Source of the DNA: Nitratireductor luteus
GTDB taxonomy: Bacteria > Pseudomonadota > Alphaproteobacteria > Rhizobiales > Rhizobiaceae
Direction of reading: 5' to 3'
DNA: 64,000 nucleotides
Assembly (NCBI RefSeq): GCF_026162365.1
Contig: NZ_JAOANW010000007.1
Location: 186,001-250,000, forward strand
The position numbers and the translations under genes were made by a program. The notes under the pieces were generated by a model. It did not search any database and was not told the DNA's origin. It was given only the letters and a program-made list of their open reading frames with translations. Of the stretch, positions 30,659 through 40,380 are shown in pieces (position 1 is the first letter of the stretch; every line of letters begins with the position of its first letter).

Positions 30659-32269
30659 ATGGCTACCGAAATCCGCGTTCCCACTCTGGGAGAATCCGTC
30701 ACCGAGGCAACCATCGGCCGCTGGTTCAAGAAGAAGGGCGAGGCGATTGCCGTCGATGAGCCTGTCGTCGAACTTGAAACCGACAAGGTCACCATAGAGG
30801 TCCCCGCGTCTGCCGCGGGCACGCTGGAGGAGATATCCGCCGAGGAAGGCACCACCGTCGAAGTCGGTGCACTGCTGGGCATGATCGGCGAAGGCAACGG
30901 TGAAGCCGCGTCTGCGAAAAGCGACAAGCCAGCCGCCAAGAAAGAAAAGACCGAGCAAGCTGATGAGGGCGACGGGAAGGCGCCCGGTGGCAAGCTCGTC
31001 GACGTCAATGTTCCCTCGGCGGGGGAATCGGTGACCGAGGCTCAGGTCGGCGAGGTCTACAAGAAGGTGGGCGACACCGTTAAGGCCGACGAAGCGATTC
31101 TCGAGCTTGAAACCGACAAGGCGGCCCAGGAAGTCATGGCGCCGGTCGCCGGTGTGATCCGCGAACTGGCCGTCGGAAGCGGCGACGAGGTGAAGGTCGG
31201 CGCGCTGCTGGCCCGCATCGAGGAAGGCGCATCTGCGGATACCGGAAAGGCCGAAGCGAAAGCAACCGCGAAGCAGGAGGAAAAGGACGAGGCTCCCGTC
31301 GGCGAGGCTGCATCCACCGCCGCGCGCGATGTCCGCCATGGCGGCGGCGGCGGAGAATCCGCCCGCCCGCCAGCGCCCGCCGCTGCCAAGCTGATGGAGG
31401 AACATGGCCTGAAAGCTTCCGAGATCGCCGGCTCCGGCAAGGAAGGCCAGGTGCTCAAGGGAGATGTCCTCGCGGCGATAGAACGCGGCAAGGACACTGG
31501 ACGCGGCGCGCCGAGCGAGCCGGCCGAGAAGCCGAAGGCAACCCGCGCGCCTTCCTCCGGAGAGGATGAGGCACGCGAGGAGCGGGTGAAGATGACCCGG
31601 CTGCGCCAGACCATCGCCCGCCGCCTGAAAGAGGCCCAGGCCACGGCCGCCATGCTGACCACGTTCAACGAGGTGGACATGACGGCGGTGATGGAACTGC
31701 GCAAGAAGTACAAGGACCTGTTCGAGAAGAAGCACGGCGTGAAGCTCGGTTTCATGGGCTTCTTCTCCAAGGCCGTCTGCCATGCCCTTAACGAGATCCC
31801 TGCAGTCAATGCCGAGATCGACGGCACCGACATCATCTACAAGAACTTCTGCCATATCGGCGTCGCTGTCGGCACCGAGAAAGGCCTTGTCGTGCCGGTG
31901 GTGCGCGATGCCGACCGGATGACGATTGCCGAGATCGAGAAGGAGATCGGCCGGCTCGGAGTTGCCGCGCGCGACGGCAAGCTCTCAATGGCGGACATGC
32001 AGGGCGGCACCTTCACCATCTCCAATGGCGGCGTCTATGGCTCGCTCATGTCGACACCGATCCTCAACGCCCCGCAGTCGGGCATCCTCGGCATGCACAA
32101 GATCCAGGAGCGGCCGATGGTCGTCGGCGGGCAGGTCGTCGTCCGCCCGATGATGTATCTGGCGCTTTCCTACGATCACCGCATCGTCGACGGCAAGGAG
32201 GCGGTCACCTTCCTGGTACGCGTGAAGGAAGTGCTGGAAGATCCCGAGCGTCTGGTGCTCGATCTTTAG
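30659..32269 (+). CDS. sucB: dihydrolipoamide succinyltransferase (E2o) with two lipoyl domains
   Basis: 536 residues, longer than the usual roughly 400. Lipoyl domain 1 (about 3-77, lysine K43 in ETDKVTIEV) and domain 2 (about 113-188, lysine K154 in ETDKAAQEV) are both intact, separated by Lys/Ala/Glu-rich linkers. The peripheral subunit-binding domain lies near 237-277, and the catalytic domain ends with H507 and D511 in SYDHRIVDG. It transfers succinyl to CoA. Most E2o proteins have one lipoyl domain. Starts 29 bp after sucA. Confidence 0.95.
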   Translation: MATEIRVPTLGESVTEATIGRWFKKKGEAIAVDEPVVELETDKVTIEVPASAAGTLEEISAEEGTTVEVGALLGMIGEGNGEAASAKSDKPAAKKEKTEQADEGDGKAPGGKLVDVNVPSAGESVTEAQVGEVYKKVGDTVKADEAILELETDKAAQEVMAPVAGVIRELAVGSGDEVKVGALLARIEEGASADTGKAEAKATAKQEEKDEAPVGEAASTAARDVRHGGGGGESARPPAPAAAKLMEEHGLKASEIAGSGKEGQVLKGDVLAAIERGKDTGRGAPSEPAEKPKATRAPSSGEDEAREERVKMTRLRQTIARRLKEAQATAAMLTTFNEVDMTAVMELRKKYKDLFEKKHGVKLGFMGFFSKAVCHALNEIPAVNAEIDGTDIIYKNFCHIGVAVGTEKGLVVPVVRDADRMTIAEIEKEIGRLGVAARDGKLSMADMQGGTFTISNGGVYGSLMSTPILNAPQSGILGMHKIQERPMVVGGQVVVRPMMYLALSYDHRIVDGKEAVTFLVRVKEVLEDPERLVLDL

Positions 32270-32296
32270 GCAGCTGAAAACGGCGGCAGGCGCGAA

Positions 32297-32788
32297 ATGC
32301 GAATGACATGGACATTCCTGACCGTGCCTGCCCTTCTTGGCCTGGCGAACGCCGTCGAGGCCGCCTGCCCGCAGGCCTTGGCGATTTATCAGGAAGTCGG
32401 CGGCCAAACGGCCATCGACTTCATCCCCAATATGGACATGGTCGCCGCCAGCAACACCTTTCGCCTGATCCTTCCCGATGCGGCTCCCATCGAAGGCCAT
32501 GTGGAATGGCAATCCGGCGGCGGACGCCCGGACGGCTTGCTGCTGAAGGACTGTCCCACCGGCGACGCGACCGGGGAGGAACTTGCCGCCTGCACATTGT
32601 GGCGCGGCGTGGTGTACGCAGTCGACGATGCGGGCGATGTCGGGCTGCTTCCCGGCCCCCGTGACGATGCCGCGCAGCAGCTTATCATGACGGACTTGAG
32701 CCGGGCGCTGCATTTCAGCACACTCAATGACGGCGAGACAGCCCTACCCGGCTTCGACGTCTATGAAATCACCGGATGCCAGGAATAA
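32297..32788 (+). CDS. secreted protein of unknown function
   Basis: 163 residues. A signal peptide is visible (WTFLTVPALLGLANAVEA with cleavage near residue 22). The mature part has four cysteines (ACPQ, KDCPT, AACTLW, GCQE), possibly two disulfides. No family recognised. It lies 27 bp after sucB, so it is probably co-transcribed, between sucB and a LysE-type exporter. ATG at 32303 is an alternative start. Confidence 0.75.
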   Translation: MRMTWTFLTVPALLGLANAVEAACPQALAIYQEVGGQTAIDFIPNMDMVAASNTFRLILPDAAPIEGHVEWQSGGGRPDGLLLKDCPTGDATGEELAACTLWRGVVYAVDDAGDVGLLPGPRDDAAQQLIMTDLSRALHFSTLNDGETALPGFDVYEITGCQE

Positions 32789-32869
32789 TGGTCCGCAATT
32801 TGATGTTGCCCCTACTTTGATGTTGGAAGAGATATTGAGCAACATGAGTTGCAAACCGACGAGGCGGAA

Positions 32870-33511
32870 ATGAGCGCATATTGGCCTGAACTCCTTTCCC
32901 TGATGGCAATTTTCTCATTTGCGATTATTTCGCCAGGAGCGGATCTGGCGATGGTGATGCGTCAATCCATCGTCAACGGGCGGCGCGCCGCCATCCTGAC
33001 CAGCATTGGCATCGGATGCGCCCTGCTGTTCCACGTGACGTATACCGTTCTGGGGCTTGGCCTGCTCATCTCCCAATCGGTCTACGCCTTCAATATCCTC
33101 AAATGGTGTGGTGTGGCCTATCTTACCTATATCGGCATCCAGTCGCTTCGCGCCAGGCCGCCGACCATGGAAACCGCACCGGTTCCGACCGAAGCGCCGG
33201 CCCAGAACCAGTCCGCGCTCAAGGCATTCCTGATCGGGTTCGCCACCAACGCGCTCAACCCGAAACCGGTCTTCTTTTTCCTGTCGATCTTCTCGACGGT
33301 CGTCCACATCGAGACGCCGGCGGTGGTCAAGTTTTTCTACGGATGCGTGATGGCGACAGCGCTTATCGCTTGGTTTGTCGGCGTATCCATCTTCATGACG
33401 ACACCCTCCGTAAGGCAAGGGTTCAATCGCATCGGCGTATGGATCAACCGTGTCGGCGGCCTTGTCTTCCTCGGCCTCGGCCTGAAACTGGCTACCGAAA
33501 AAGCGGGCTGA
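32870..33511 (+). CDS. LysE/RhtB family exporter
   Basis: 213 residues with about six membrane helices. LLSLMAIFSFAIISPGADLAMVMRQSI is the family N-terminus (SPGPxxxxV motif variant SPGAD), and FATNALNPKPVFFFLSIF is the second conserved segment. The family exports amino acids or derivatives; the substrate is unknown. ATG at 32870 follows GAGG; the TTG at 32849 is less likely. It sits between the secreted protein and lpd. Confidence 0.88.
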   Translation: MSAYWPELLSLMAIFSFAIISPGADLAMVMRQSIVNGRRAAILTSIGIGCALLFHVTYTVLGLGLLISQSVYAFNILKWCGVAYLTYIGIQSLRARPPTMETAPVPTEAPAQNQSALKAFLIGFATNALNPKPVFFFLSIFSTVVHIETPAVVKFFYGCVMATALIAWFVGVSIFMTTPSVRQGFNRIGVWINRVGGLVFLGLGLKLATEKAG

Positions 33512-33590
33512 AGACGTCAATTCCCGGCAATCCGAAAACCAATTATCACGACTGGCTGACAGCAATGCGGCCGAAACGAAGGGAAAATTC

Positions 33591-34997
33591 ATGTCATACG
33601 ATCTCGTCGTCATCGGAACCGGTCCGGGCGGTTATGTGTGCGCCATCAAGGCCGCCCAGCTTGGCCTGAAGACCGCCGTCGTCGAAAAGCTGCCGACCCA
33701 TGGCGGCACCTGTGTGAATGTCGGCTGCATTCCCTCCAAGGCCCTGCTGCACGCATCGGAAATGTTCGCGGAAGCCTCGCACTCCTTCGCCGATCTCGGC
33801 ATCGATATCGGCAAGCCGAAGCTCGACCTGAAGAAGATGATGGCGCACCGCCAGAACTCGGTCGACCAGAACACCAAGGGTCTCGACTTCCTGATGAAGA
33901 AGAACAAGATCGACGTTCTGCGCGGCACCGGCTCGATCGCCGGCAAGGGCAAGGTCACCGTCAAGGATGCAGACGGCAAGGAGCAGACGGTCGAGACGAA
34001 AAACATCGTCATCGCCACGGGCTCGGATGTAAACGGCATTCCCGGCGTCGACGTGAAGTTCGACGAGAAGGTCATCGTATCGTCCACCGGCGCGCTGGAG
34101 CTTTCCAAGGTGCCTTCGAAGATGGTGGTCGTGGGAGGCGGCGTGATCGGGCTCGAGCTCGGCTCCGTCTGGGCGCGCCTCGGGGCCGAGGTCACGGTGG
34201 TCGAATATCTCGATACCATTCTCGGCGGTATGGACGGCGAGGTCGCCAAGCAGTTCCAGCGCATGCTTTCCAAGCAGGGCTTCACCTTCAAGCTCGGGCA
34301 GAAGGTGACTGACGTTTCCAAGGCCGGCAAGGGTGCGAAGGTGACCTTCGAACCGGCCAAGGGCGGCGACGCAGAGACGATCGAAACCGATATCGTGCTG
34401 ATCTCCACCGGCCGCAGACCGTATACGGAAGGTCTCGGCCTCAAGGAGGCCGGCATAGAGACGGACAAGCAGGGCCGGGTCAAGACCGATAAGCACCTGC
34501 GCACCAATGTCGAAGGCATTTACGCGATCGGCGACGTAATCGCCGGGCCGATGCTGGCCCACAAGGCAGAGGAAGAAGGTGTGGCGGTGGCCGAGACCCT
34601 GGCCGGTCAGGCCGGTCACGTGAATTATGACGTCATTCCAAGCGTCGTCTATACGAGCCCCGAAATCGCCTCCGTCGGCAGGACGGAAGAGGAGCTGAAG
34701 AAGGCCGGCGTTGAATACAATGTCGGCAAGTTCCCCTTTTCGGCCAATGGCCGTGCACGCTCCATGCTGCATACGGATGGATTCGTGAAGGTGCTGGCCG
34801 ACAAGAAGACGGACCGTGTCCTGGGCGCACATATCGTGGGTTTCGGCGCTGGCGAAATGATCCATGAGGCTGCCGTGTTGATGGAGTTCTCCGGTTCCTC
34901 CGAAGATCTCGCCCGCACCTGCCATGCCCATCCGACCATGTCGGAAGCGGTCAAGGAAGCCGCGCTCGGCGCATTCGCCAAGCCCATTCATTCCTGA
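33591..34997 (+). CDS. lpd: dihydrolipoyl dehydrogenase (E3)
   Basis: 468 residues. It reoxidises dihydrolipoyl groups of SucB. FAD motif GTGPGGYVCAIKAA, redox disulfide C41-C46 (GGTCVNVGCIPSK), NAD motif VGGGVIGLELGSVW, and catalytic H447 with E452 in HAHPTMSEAV. Last gene of the mdh-suc cluster. Convergent with the membrane protein at 35057, with a possible terminator between. Confidence 0.97.
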   Translation: MSYDLVVIGTGPGGYVCAIKAAQLGLKTAVVEKLPTHGGTCVNVGCIPSKALLHASEMFAEASHSFADLGIDIGKPKLDLKKMMAHRQNSVDQNTKGLDFLMKKNKIDVLRGTGSIAGKGKVTVKDADGKEQTVETKNIVIATGSDVNGIPGVDVKFDEKVIVSSTGALELSKVPSKMVVVGGGVIGLELGSVWARLGAEVTVVEYLDTILGGMDGEVAKQFQRMLSKQGFTFKLGQKVTDVSKAGKGAKVTFEPAKGGDAETIETDIVLISTGRRPYTEGLGLKEAGIETDKQGRVKTDKHLRTNVEGIYAIGDVIAGPMLAHKAEEEGVAVAETLAGQAGHVNYDVIPSVVYTSPEIASVGRTEEELKKAGVEYNVGKFPFSANGRARSMLHTDGFVKVLADKKTDRVLGAHIVGFGAGEMIHEAAVLMEFSGSSEDLARTCHAHPTMSEAVKEAALGAFAKPIHS

Positions 34998-35007
34998 ACA
35001 TCGGCCG

Positions 35008-35052
35008 CGGGAATCGAGGGGACGCGGTTTGCGCCGCGCCCCTGGTATTCTC
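35008..35052. terminator. possible bidirectional terminator after lpd
   Basis: GAGGGG-A-CGCGG pairs with CCGCG-C-CCC across TTTGCG, and GAAT/ATTC extend the stem. There is no long T run, so termination is uncertain. Confidence 0.4.
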
Positions 35053-35056
35053 GCTC

Positions 35057-35452
35057 CTATTGAGCTGCCGGCGGTTCTTGTTCAGCCGGCGCTTCACCGG
35101 CTGGACCTTCGGTTTCCGGCGCGGCAGGGGCCGTATCCGTGGGAGCGGCTCCAGTCTCCGGCGCGGGCGTTGCTTCCCCGCCGGCACCTCCTTCGGGAAC
35201 AACGGTTACATTCCCGCCCTCGGGCGCCAATGTAGTCTCCGTATCTCCAAAGAAGGCGCCGCCGCCGAACACCAGAAACAGGATAACCAATATGGCCGCC
35301 AGCACGGCAACGATGACGAACGTGCTGGCACCGCTCCCCGAACCCCGCACACGCGTGGCATCGGGTGGCGGTGGCGTGCTGGGGCCTGCCGCAGGATCAT
35401 GCGGGTCCCGCGTGGGGTCGCCGCTGCCGGGTCTCTTGTCAGGATTTGCCAT
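35057..35452 (-). CDS. single-pass membrane protein with proline-rich ends
   Basis: 131 residues: an N-terminus rich in Pro, Asp and Gly, one membrane segment (FVIVAVLAAILVILFLVFGG, about 46-65), and a Pro/Ala/Glu/Gly-rich outer tail. No family recognised. Low-complexity composition makes function prediction unsafe. It lies 117 bp downstream of the traB-like gene on the same strand. Confidence 0.65.
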   Translation of the reverse strand: MANPDKRPGSGDPTRDPHDPAAGPSTPPPPDATRVRGSGSGASTFVIVAVLAAILVILFLVFGGGAFFGDTETTLAPEGGNVTVVPEGGAGGEATPAPETGAAPTDTAPAAPETEGPAGEAPAEQEPPAAQ

Positions 35453-35569
35453 TGAACTCTCCAGGGGTTCGCCTCGGTAGCGTTGAAACGCACCAAAGGG
35501 TTGGAGTGTTCCCTGGCCTGCGGCGGGGCGGGTCCGCCACGCCGAAACGGAAAAATCCGATTTTTGGTT

Positions 35570-36643
35570 TTATAGGGCGCGGGTAACCCTGTATCCCGCC
35601 TGGCGCAACTTCTCGACGAGACCGTCCTTGCCGGGAAGATGCATGGCACCAACGGCAATGAAGGCATGTCCCTTCTTCAAAATGGGCAGCGCGCGCTCGG
35701 CCATGGTCGCATTGCGGGCGGTTACCATGGCCGCTTCGAATTCGGCATATCCCATGCTTGCCCCGTCGCCTGGAACGGCTTGTTCCAGCATCGGTCGGAA
35801 CATCGCGGTCTCGCCGTCGCTGTAGAGCTGGATCATCGTCTCGATCACATCGTCCACCCGGTCGCCCATCGAAAGCGTACTGACCAGACCCTCGATGTGA
35901 AACGGCATCGGCAGCGAGGCCATGGCGCGAAGCTGTTCTCCCACGCTTTCAAGCCCGGCAAGCTTCTTGCCGGCCGCCTTCGCGTCCTTCGCCAGCTTCA
36001 CGTCGAGCACCGGCTTTCCCGCCTGCTGGCGCGCCTGCTCGCAGGCAGGCAGTGCAACCAGGGAAACAAGCATCCACGGCTTCATCTTCACCACGCTCGA
36101 GAGCGGCACCCCTCGCGCATCGAGCGCCGTGGAAACGATTTCCCGCTGTTCCGCCGTCAGATGGTCGGTCAGTGCCTCGCCGGGCGGGAACATCATCAGG
36201 CCGGGCTCTTCCACCATGGCGGCCATGACCGCCTGCTGGTCCAAAATGTCCGTCGTCTCGATCACCACCGTCCGGGCCTCGTCGAAGGCCGCTTTCGCGG
36301 CATCGGGCAGGCTGGTGACACGCGGATCGGTTACATGCATCGTCCCAAAGAGAAAGGACGGCGCGATGCCGTCCTTTTCGATCTTCCACAGGAGTCCCTT
36401 GCCATTGGGCGTTCGCCCGGCTTCGCGCTCGATCTCGACAACCTGTTCCGGATCGTTCCTGAGAAACTCCTCCAGCAGGTTCCGGCCATTGCAGGCGATC
36501 GTCTCATCCGCCTGCGAATGCGCCGGCGAGGTCGCGAACAGCAGCGTGACGGCAAAAGCCAGCACGAACAGCACATTCACGGCGGCAAGCAGCCACAGCG
36601 ATGTGTTGGCGATACGATCGGCAAGAGCGCGGTTTTTTCTCAT
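35570..36643 (-). CDS. TraB/GumN family protein
   Basis: 357 residues. An N-terminal hydrophobic segment (about 12-38, ending LLFATSPAHSQA) anchors or secretes it. The family motif pair is seen: FLFGTMHVTDPRV near residue 98 and AFIAVGAMHLPGKDGLVEKL near the C-terminus. TraB/GumN proteins are thought to be metalloprotease-like (related to TIKI) and may be linked to polysaccharide or pheromone handling; the role here is unknown. Confidence 0.88.
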   Translation of the reverse strand: MRKNRALADRIANTSLWLLAAVNVLFVLAFAVTLLFATSPAHSQADETIACNGRNLLEEFLRNDPEQVVEIEREAGRTPNGKGLLWKIEKDGIAPSFLFGTMHVTDPRVTSLPDAAKAAFDEARTVVIETTDILDQQAVMAAMVEEPGLMMFPPGEALTDHLTAEQREIVSTALDARGVPLSSVVKMKPWMLVSLVALPACEQARQQAGKPVLDVKLAKDAKAAGKKLAGLESVGEQLRAMASLPMPFHIEGLVSTLSMGDRVDDVIETMIQLYSDGETAMFRPMLEQAVPGDGASMGYAEFEAAMVTARNATMAERALPILKKGHAFIAVGAMHLPGKDGLVEKLRQAGYRVTRAL

Positions 36644-36703
36644 GTTCGAGGCGTATCGGCAAAATGTGGAAAAATCGGTTAACCGGCAACAGAACCGTGC
36701 ATT

Positions 36704-37645
36704 TCACGCGCGCGGATGCGCGGCATCGTAAATTTCCAGTAACCGGGATGTATCGACTGCCGTATAGACCTGCGTCGTCGACAGGCTGGCATGGCCCAAA
36801 AGTTCCTGAATGGCGCGAAGATCCCCGCCCCGGGCGAGCAGATGCGTGGCGAACGAATGGCGCAACGCATGCGGGGTGGCGGTGTCGGGAAGGTTCAGCG
36901 CCGAGCGCATCTTCTGCATCTCGCGCTGAATGATTGCCGGCCGCAGCGCCCCGCCCCGCGCGCCGCGAAACAGCGGCTGGTTCGGGCTCAGATGATAGGG
37001 GCAAAGCCGCCTGTATTCCGCCGCCGCCCTGTGGACCACGGGCAGGACCGGCACGAGCCGCGTCTTGCCGCCCTTGCCGGTGATGCGAAGCGTCTCCTCG
37101 CGCGGTGAGACGAGGTCACCGCCCGTAAGCCCCAGAGCCTCGGAAATGCGCAGGCCCGATCCATAAAGCAGCGCCAGGACAGCGGCGTTCCTGGCCGCGA
37201 TCCAAGGTTCCTCTGCAAGCTGCCCGTCGCCGCTGGACACACGCCGCGCATCGGCCGCCGTCAGCGGCTTCGGCAATCCCTTGGGTGCGCGCGGCGAGTG
37301 CAGGGCGGAAGCGCCGGCCGCATTCACGAGGCCGCGCTTTTCCAGGAACCGCAGGAAAGAGCGGATACCGGCCAACCCCCGCCCCAGCGTGCGCGCACCC
37401 GCACCGCCATTGCGTCGCGCGGCCAGAAAGGCACGAAAATCGGCAGGTCTCAGATCGGCGATGTCGGCAATGCCCGGCGCGCCACCGCAATGGCCGGTCA
37501 GGAATTGCAGAAACTGCCGCGTGTCGCGCTCATAGGCCTCCACCGTCAGCTTTGCCAGGCGCCGTTCGCCGGCGAGCGTCTGCAACCACTCGCCGCGCGC
37601 GGCCTGAAGGTCGGGTCTGGCTGCAATGAGGAATTCCTGCGTCAT
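36704..37645 (-). CDS. xerC: site-specific tyrosine recombinase XerC
   Basis: 313 residues. It resolves chromosome dimers at dif together with XerD. Catalytic residues are all visible: R166 (GSGLRISEAL), K191 (TGKGGKTR), H259 and R262 (HALRHSFATH), H285 (LLGHAS) and Y294 (QVYTAVD). An N-terminal SAM-like core-binding domain precedes. The ATG at 37645 is the usual start; the frame reaches 37669. No sign of an integrase or flanking att site, so it is the housekeeping enzyme. Confidence 0.92.
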   Translation of the reverse strand: MTQEFLIAARPDLQAARGEWLQTLAGERRLAKLTVEAYERDTRQFLQFLTGHCGGAPGIADIADLRPADFRAFLAARRNGGAGARTLGRGLAGIRSFLRFLEKRGLVNAAGASALHSPRAPKGLPKPLTAADARRVSSGDGQLAEEPWIAARNAAVLALLYGSGLRISEALGLTGGDLVSPREETLRITGKGGKTRLVPVLPVVHRAAAEYRRLCPYHLSPNQPLFRGARGGALRPAIIQREMQKMRSALNLPDTATPHALRHSFATHLLARGGDLRAIQELLGHASLSTTQVYTAVDTSRLLEIYDAAHPRA

Positions 37646-37724
37646 GGCGCGCCCGTTGGAAAACACCATTATGGCAAGGGAAGGTTAGCGGCCGGTGAAT
37701 GCCGGCTAACCTGGGATTCAGGAC

Positions 37725-39539
37725 CTAGCCCTCGACTTCCTCGCGCAGCATCTCCAGTTCCAGCCATTCCTCTTCCAGCCGGTCGCGCGTGGCGCGTTTT
37801 TCGTCCAGTTCCTTCGTGAACCGCTGAAACGCGACGGCATCGCGCGTATAAAGTGCCGGGTCGGACAGCTTGGCCTCCAGCGCCTCGATCTCCGCGCCAA
37901 GCTGCGCGATCTTCTCCGGCAGCGTCTCCAGCGCGAATTTCTGCTTGTAGGAAAGCTTTTGCGCATTGGGCTTGGCCGGGCGTGGGGTCGGTCCGCTGCC
38001 CTTGCCCTTTGCGGCATCCGCCTGGCCGCGCGCCTTGCGCCGTTCCAGTTCCTCGCCCTTGCGCTGCGCCATCATATCGGAATAGCCGCCGGCATATTCC
38101 GTCCAGCGCCCGCCGCCCTCCGGCGCTATGGTGCTCGTCGCCGTCCGGTCGAGAAAATCGCGGTCATGGCTGACCAGAAGCACCGTGCCTGGAAAGTCCT
38201 CCACCAGCTCCTGCAAAAGGTCGAGCGTCTCCATGTCGAGATCGTTTGTCGGCTCATCGAGAACCAGCAGGTTGGCCGGCCGCGACAGGAGCCGGGCCAG
38301 CACCAGCCGCGCCTTCTCGCCGCCGGAAAGCTCGCGGATCGGCGTGCGCGCCTGCTCGGGCTTGAACAGGAAGTCCTTCATATAGGAAACGACATGCCGC
38401 TCCAGGCCGTTGACCACCACGCTGTCGCCGCGCCCGTCGGTCAGGAAATGGCTGAGCGTTTCGGACGGATCGAGCGTCCGCTTCTGGTCGAGAACGGCGA
38501 CTTCCAGATTGGCGCCCAGCCGGAGCGTGCCCGAGTCCGGCGCAAGTCGCCCGATCAAGAGATTGATCAGCGTCGTCTTGCCCGCCCCGTTTGGGCCAAC
38601 AAAGCCGATCCGGTCGCCGCGCAGGATACGCGCGGAGAAATCGGCAACAATCGGATGCCCGTCATAGGATTTGTTCAGCCCCTTGGCCTCGATCACCAGC
38701 TTGCCGGATTCGGCCGCGTCGCTCGCCTGCATGGTTGCTAAACCCTCGGCGCGGCGATGCGTGCGATGCTTTTCACGCAGCCCCTGCAACTCGCCCAGCC
38801 GGCGCACATTACGCTTGCGTCGTGCCGTCACGCCGTAGCGCAGCCAGTGCTCCTCGCGGGCGATCTGCCGCCCCAGCTTGTGCTGCTCGCGCTCTTCCTC
38901 TTCGAGCACGGTATCGCGCCAATCCTCGAAGTGGGCGAAGCCCTTGTCGAGCCGGCGCGTCACGCCCCGGTCGAGCCATACCGTCGCCCGGCTGACCCGC
39001 TCCAGGAAACGCCTGTCGTGCGAGATGGTGACAAGGGCCGAGGAGGAGCGCTGCAGTTCTTCCTCCAGCCATTCGATGGTCGCCAGATCCAGATGGTTTG
39101 TCGGCTCGTCGAGAAGCAGCAGATCGGGTTCGGGTGCCAGCACGCGGGCCAGTGCCGCCCGCCGCGCTTCGCCGCCCGACAGTGTGGCCGGATCTTCCTC
39201 GCCGGTCAGCCCCAGCCGATCGATCACCAGCGCCACCCGGTTCATATCGTCCGCAGGCCCCAACCCCGCCTCCACATATGCCCGCACGGTGGCATAACCC
39301 TGCCAGTCGGGCGCCTGCGCGAGATAGCGCACCGTCGCGCTCGGCTGGCGAAACACCTCTCCATCCTGCGGCTCCACCATCCCGGCGGCGATCTTGAGGA
39401 GTGTCGACTTGCCCGACCCGTTGCGCCCCACCAGCGCGATGCGCTCGCCGGGGCCAACCATCAGCGACGCGCCATCCAGAAGGGGCGTGCCGCCGAATGT
39501 CAGGCGGATATCTTCCAGTTTCAACAGCGGCGGCGCCAT
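37725..39539 (-). CDS. ABC-F family ATPase (Uup-like)
   Basis: 604 residues, two ABC domains in one chain without membrane segments. NBD1 has GRNGSGKST and LSGGEARRAALARVL with LLLDEPTNHLD; NBD2 has GPNGAGKTT and LSGGEKARLVLARLL with LVLDEPTNDLD. The linker is a helical arm, and the C-terminus is a coiled coil (about 530-600), as in Uup. ABC-F proteins act at the ribosome or, for Uup, on branched DNA and ribosome assembly. Start at 39539 is separated by one base from the thiamine pyrophosphokinase stop. Confidence 0.92.
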   Translation of the reverse strand: MAPPLLKLEDIRLTFGGTPLLDGASLMVGPGERIALVGRNGSGKSTLLKIAAGMVEPQDGEVFRQPSATVRYLAQAPDWQGYATVRAYVEAGLGPADDMNRVALVIDRLGLTGEEDPATLSGGEARRAALARVLAPEPDLLLLDEPTNHLDLATIEWLEEELQRSSSALVTISHDRRFLERVSRATVWLDRGVTRRLDKGFAHFEDWRDTVLEEEEREQHKLGRQIAREEHWLRYGVTARRKRNVRRLGELQGLREKHRTHRRAEGLATMQASDAAESGKLVIEAKGLNKSYDGHPIVADFSARILRGDRIGFVGPNGAGKTTLINLLIGRLAPDSGTLRLGANLEVAVLDQKRTLDPSETLSHFLTDGRGDSVVVNGLERHVVSYMKDFLFKPEQARTPIRELSGGEKARLVLARLLSRPANLLVLDEPTNDLDMETLDLLQELVEDFPGTVLLVSHDRDFLDRTATSTIAPEGGGRWTEYAGGYSDMMAQRKGEELERRKARGQADAAKGKGSGPTPRPAKPNAQKLSYKQKFALETLPEKIAQLGAEIEALEAKLSDPALYTRDAVAFQRFTKELDEKRATRDRLEEEWLELEMLREEVEG

Positions 39540-39540
39540 G

Positions 39541-40188
39541 TCAGCGCTCCCCCTCGGTAACAAGATGGGCTACCAGCAGCGCCCGGCCCACTTCCAACCT
39601 GACGGACAGGCTTCCCCGAACCTCGTTGGAAATCGTCAGCGAGGAGCCGAACGGCACGACCACATCGTTGAGCGGCCATTTCGCGCCCTCGACGGTGAGC
39701 CCCGCAAGCTCGCCGAATGCCAGGATGGAAAAGAGCGTGCCCTCGCCATAATCGAATTCATGACGGACGCCCGGCAACAGGGCTTGCCCCTCCTGCGCGC
39801 CGCTGGTCAAGAACACGGATACACCGCGTTCGGCAAGCTGCAACGCCAGCGTCATGTGCAGGAAGGCGTGATCCGGCCGCTCCCCGCCGAACGCGCCGAC
39901 AAGAACGAGTTCGCTTGCCCCGGCCGCCAGCGCCGTATCGATGGCCAGTTCGCCGTCGGTCTTGTCCTTGTCCGGCGGATATATCTCGCGCGGAGTACCC
40001 GGAAACTGCTTCAGCAGTTCATCGGACGTCGAATCGAAATCGCCGAGCCAGAGTTCCGGCGCCAGCTCCAGCACGGCGGCATGCCGCATGCCTGAATCGG
40101 CCGCGAAGACGCGACTGCCTGAAAGCTGCGCGTCGAGTTCGGGGGTGCGGTGAACATCACCGCCGAGGAGAATGGCGAAACGGCTCAT
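39541..40188 (-). CDS. thiamine pyrophosphokinase
   Basis: 215 residues. It makes thiamine diphosphate from thiamine and ATP. Signature segments are FAADSGMRHAAVLELAPELWLGDFDS, YPPDKDKTDGELAID and LVGAFGGERPDHAFLHM. The gene is transcribed away from the TPP riboswitch and thiBPQ, so the salvage kinase and the importer are neighbours but on different promoters. Start ATG 40188 is preferred to the longer frame to 40239. Confidence 0.93.
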   Translation of the reverse strand: MSRFAILLGGDVHRTPELDAQLSGSRVFAADSGMRHAAVLELAPELWLGDFDSTSDELLKQFPGTPREIYPPDKDKTDGELAIDTALAAGASELVLVGAFGGERPDHAFLHMTLALQLAERGVSVFLTSGAQEGQALLPGVRHEFDYGEGTLFSILAFGELAGLTVEGAKWPLNDVVVPFGSSLTISNEVRGSLSVRLEVGRALLVAHLVTEGER

Positions 40189-40277
40189 AGTCGTGGCGCA
40201 TATCACGAAGCCGGGCGATGCGCCAACGCGGAACAGCACTTGCGCCCCACCGTCACCCGCCCTATTTTCCCAACCGC

Positions 40278-40373
40278 TCTAACGGGGTGCCGGCCGCCAT
40301 CTGGGCGACCTGCTGAGAGGTCGTAAACCAACCCGCTGAACCTGACCCGGCTTGCACCGGCGGAGGGATTAGA
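40278..40373 (+). promoter_or_regulatory. TPP (THI box) riboswitch
   Basis: The conserved elements occur in order: P1 TCTAA/TTAGA, ACGGGGTGC, the CTGAGAGG element at 40313, ACCCGCTGAACCTGA at 40331-40345 and CCGGCGGAGGGA. Thiamine diphosphate binding would repress thiBPQ. Confidence 0.95.
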
Positions 40374-40380
40374 CGCGACA

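Noticed and set aside
36704-37645. XerC as an integrase of a mobile element
   Set aside because: All features fit housekeeping XerC, and the neighbourhood has no att repeats, cargo or composition shift.
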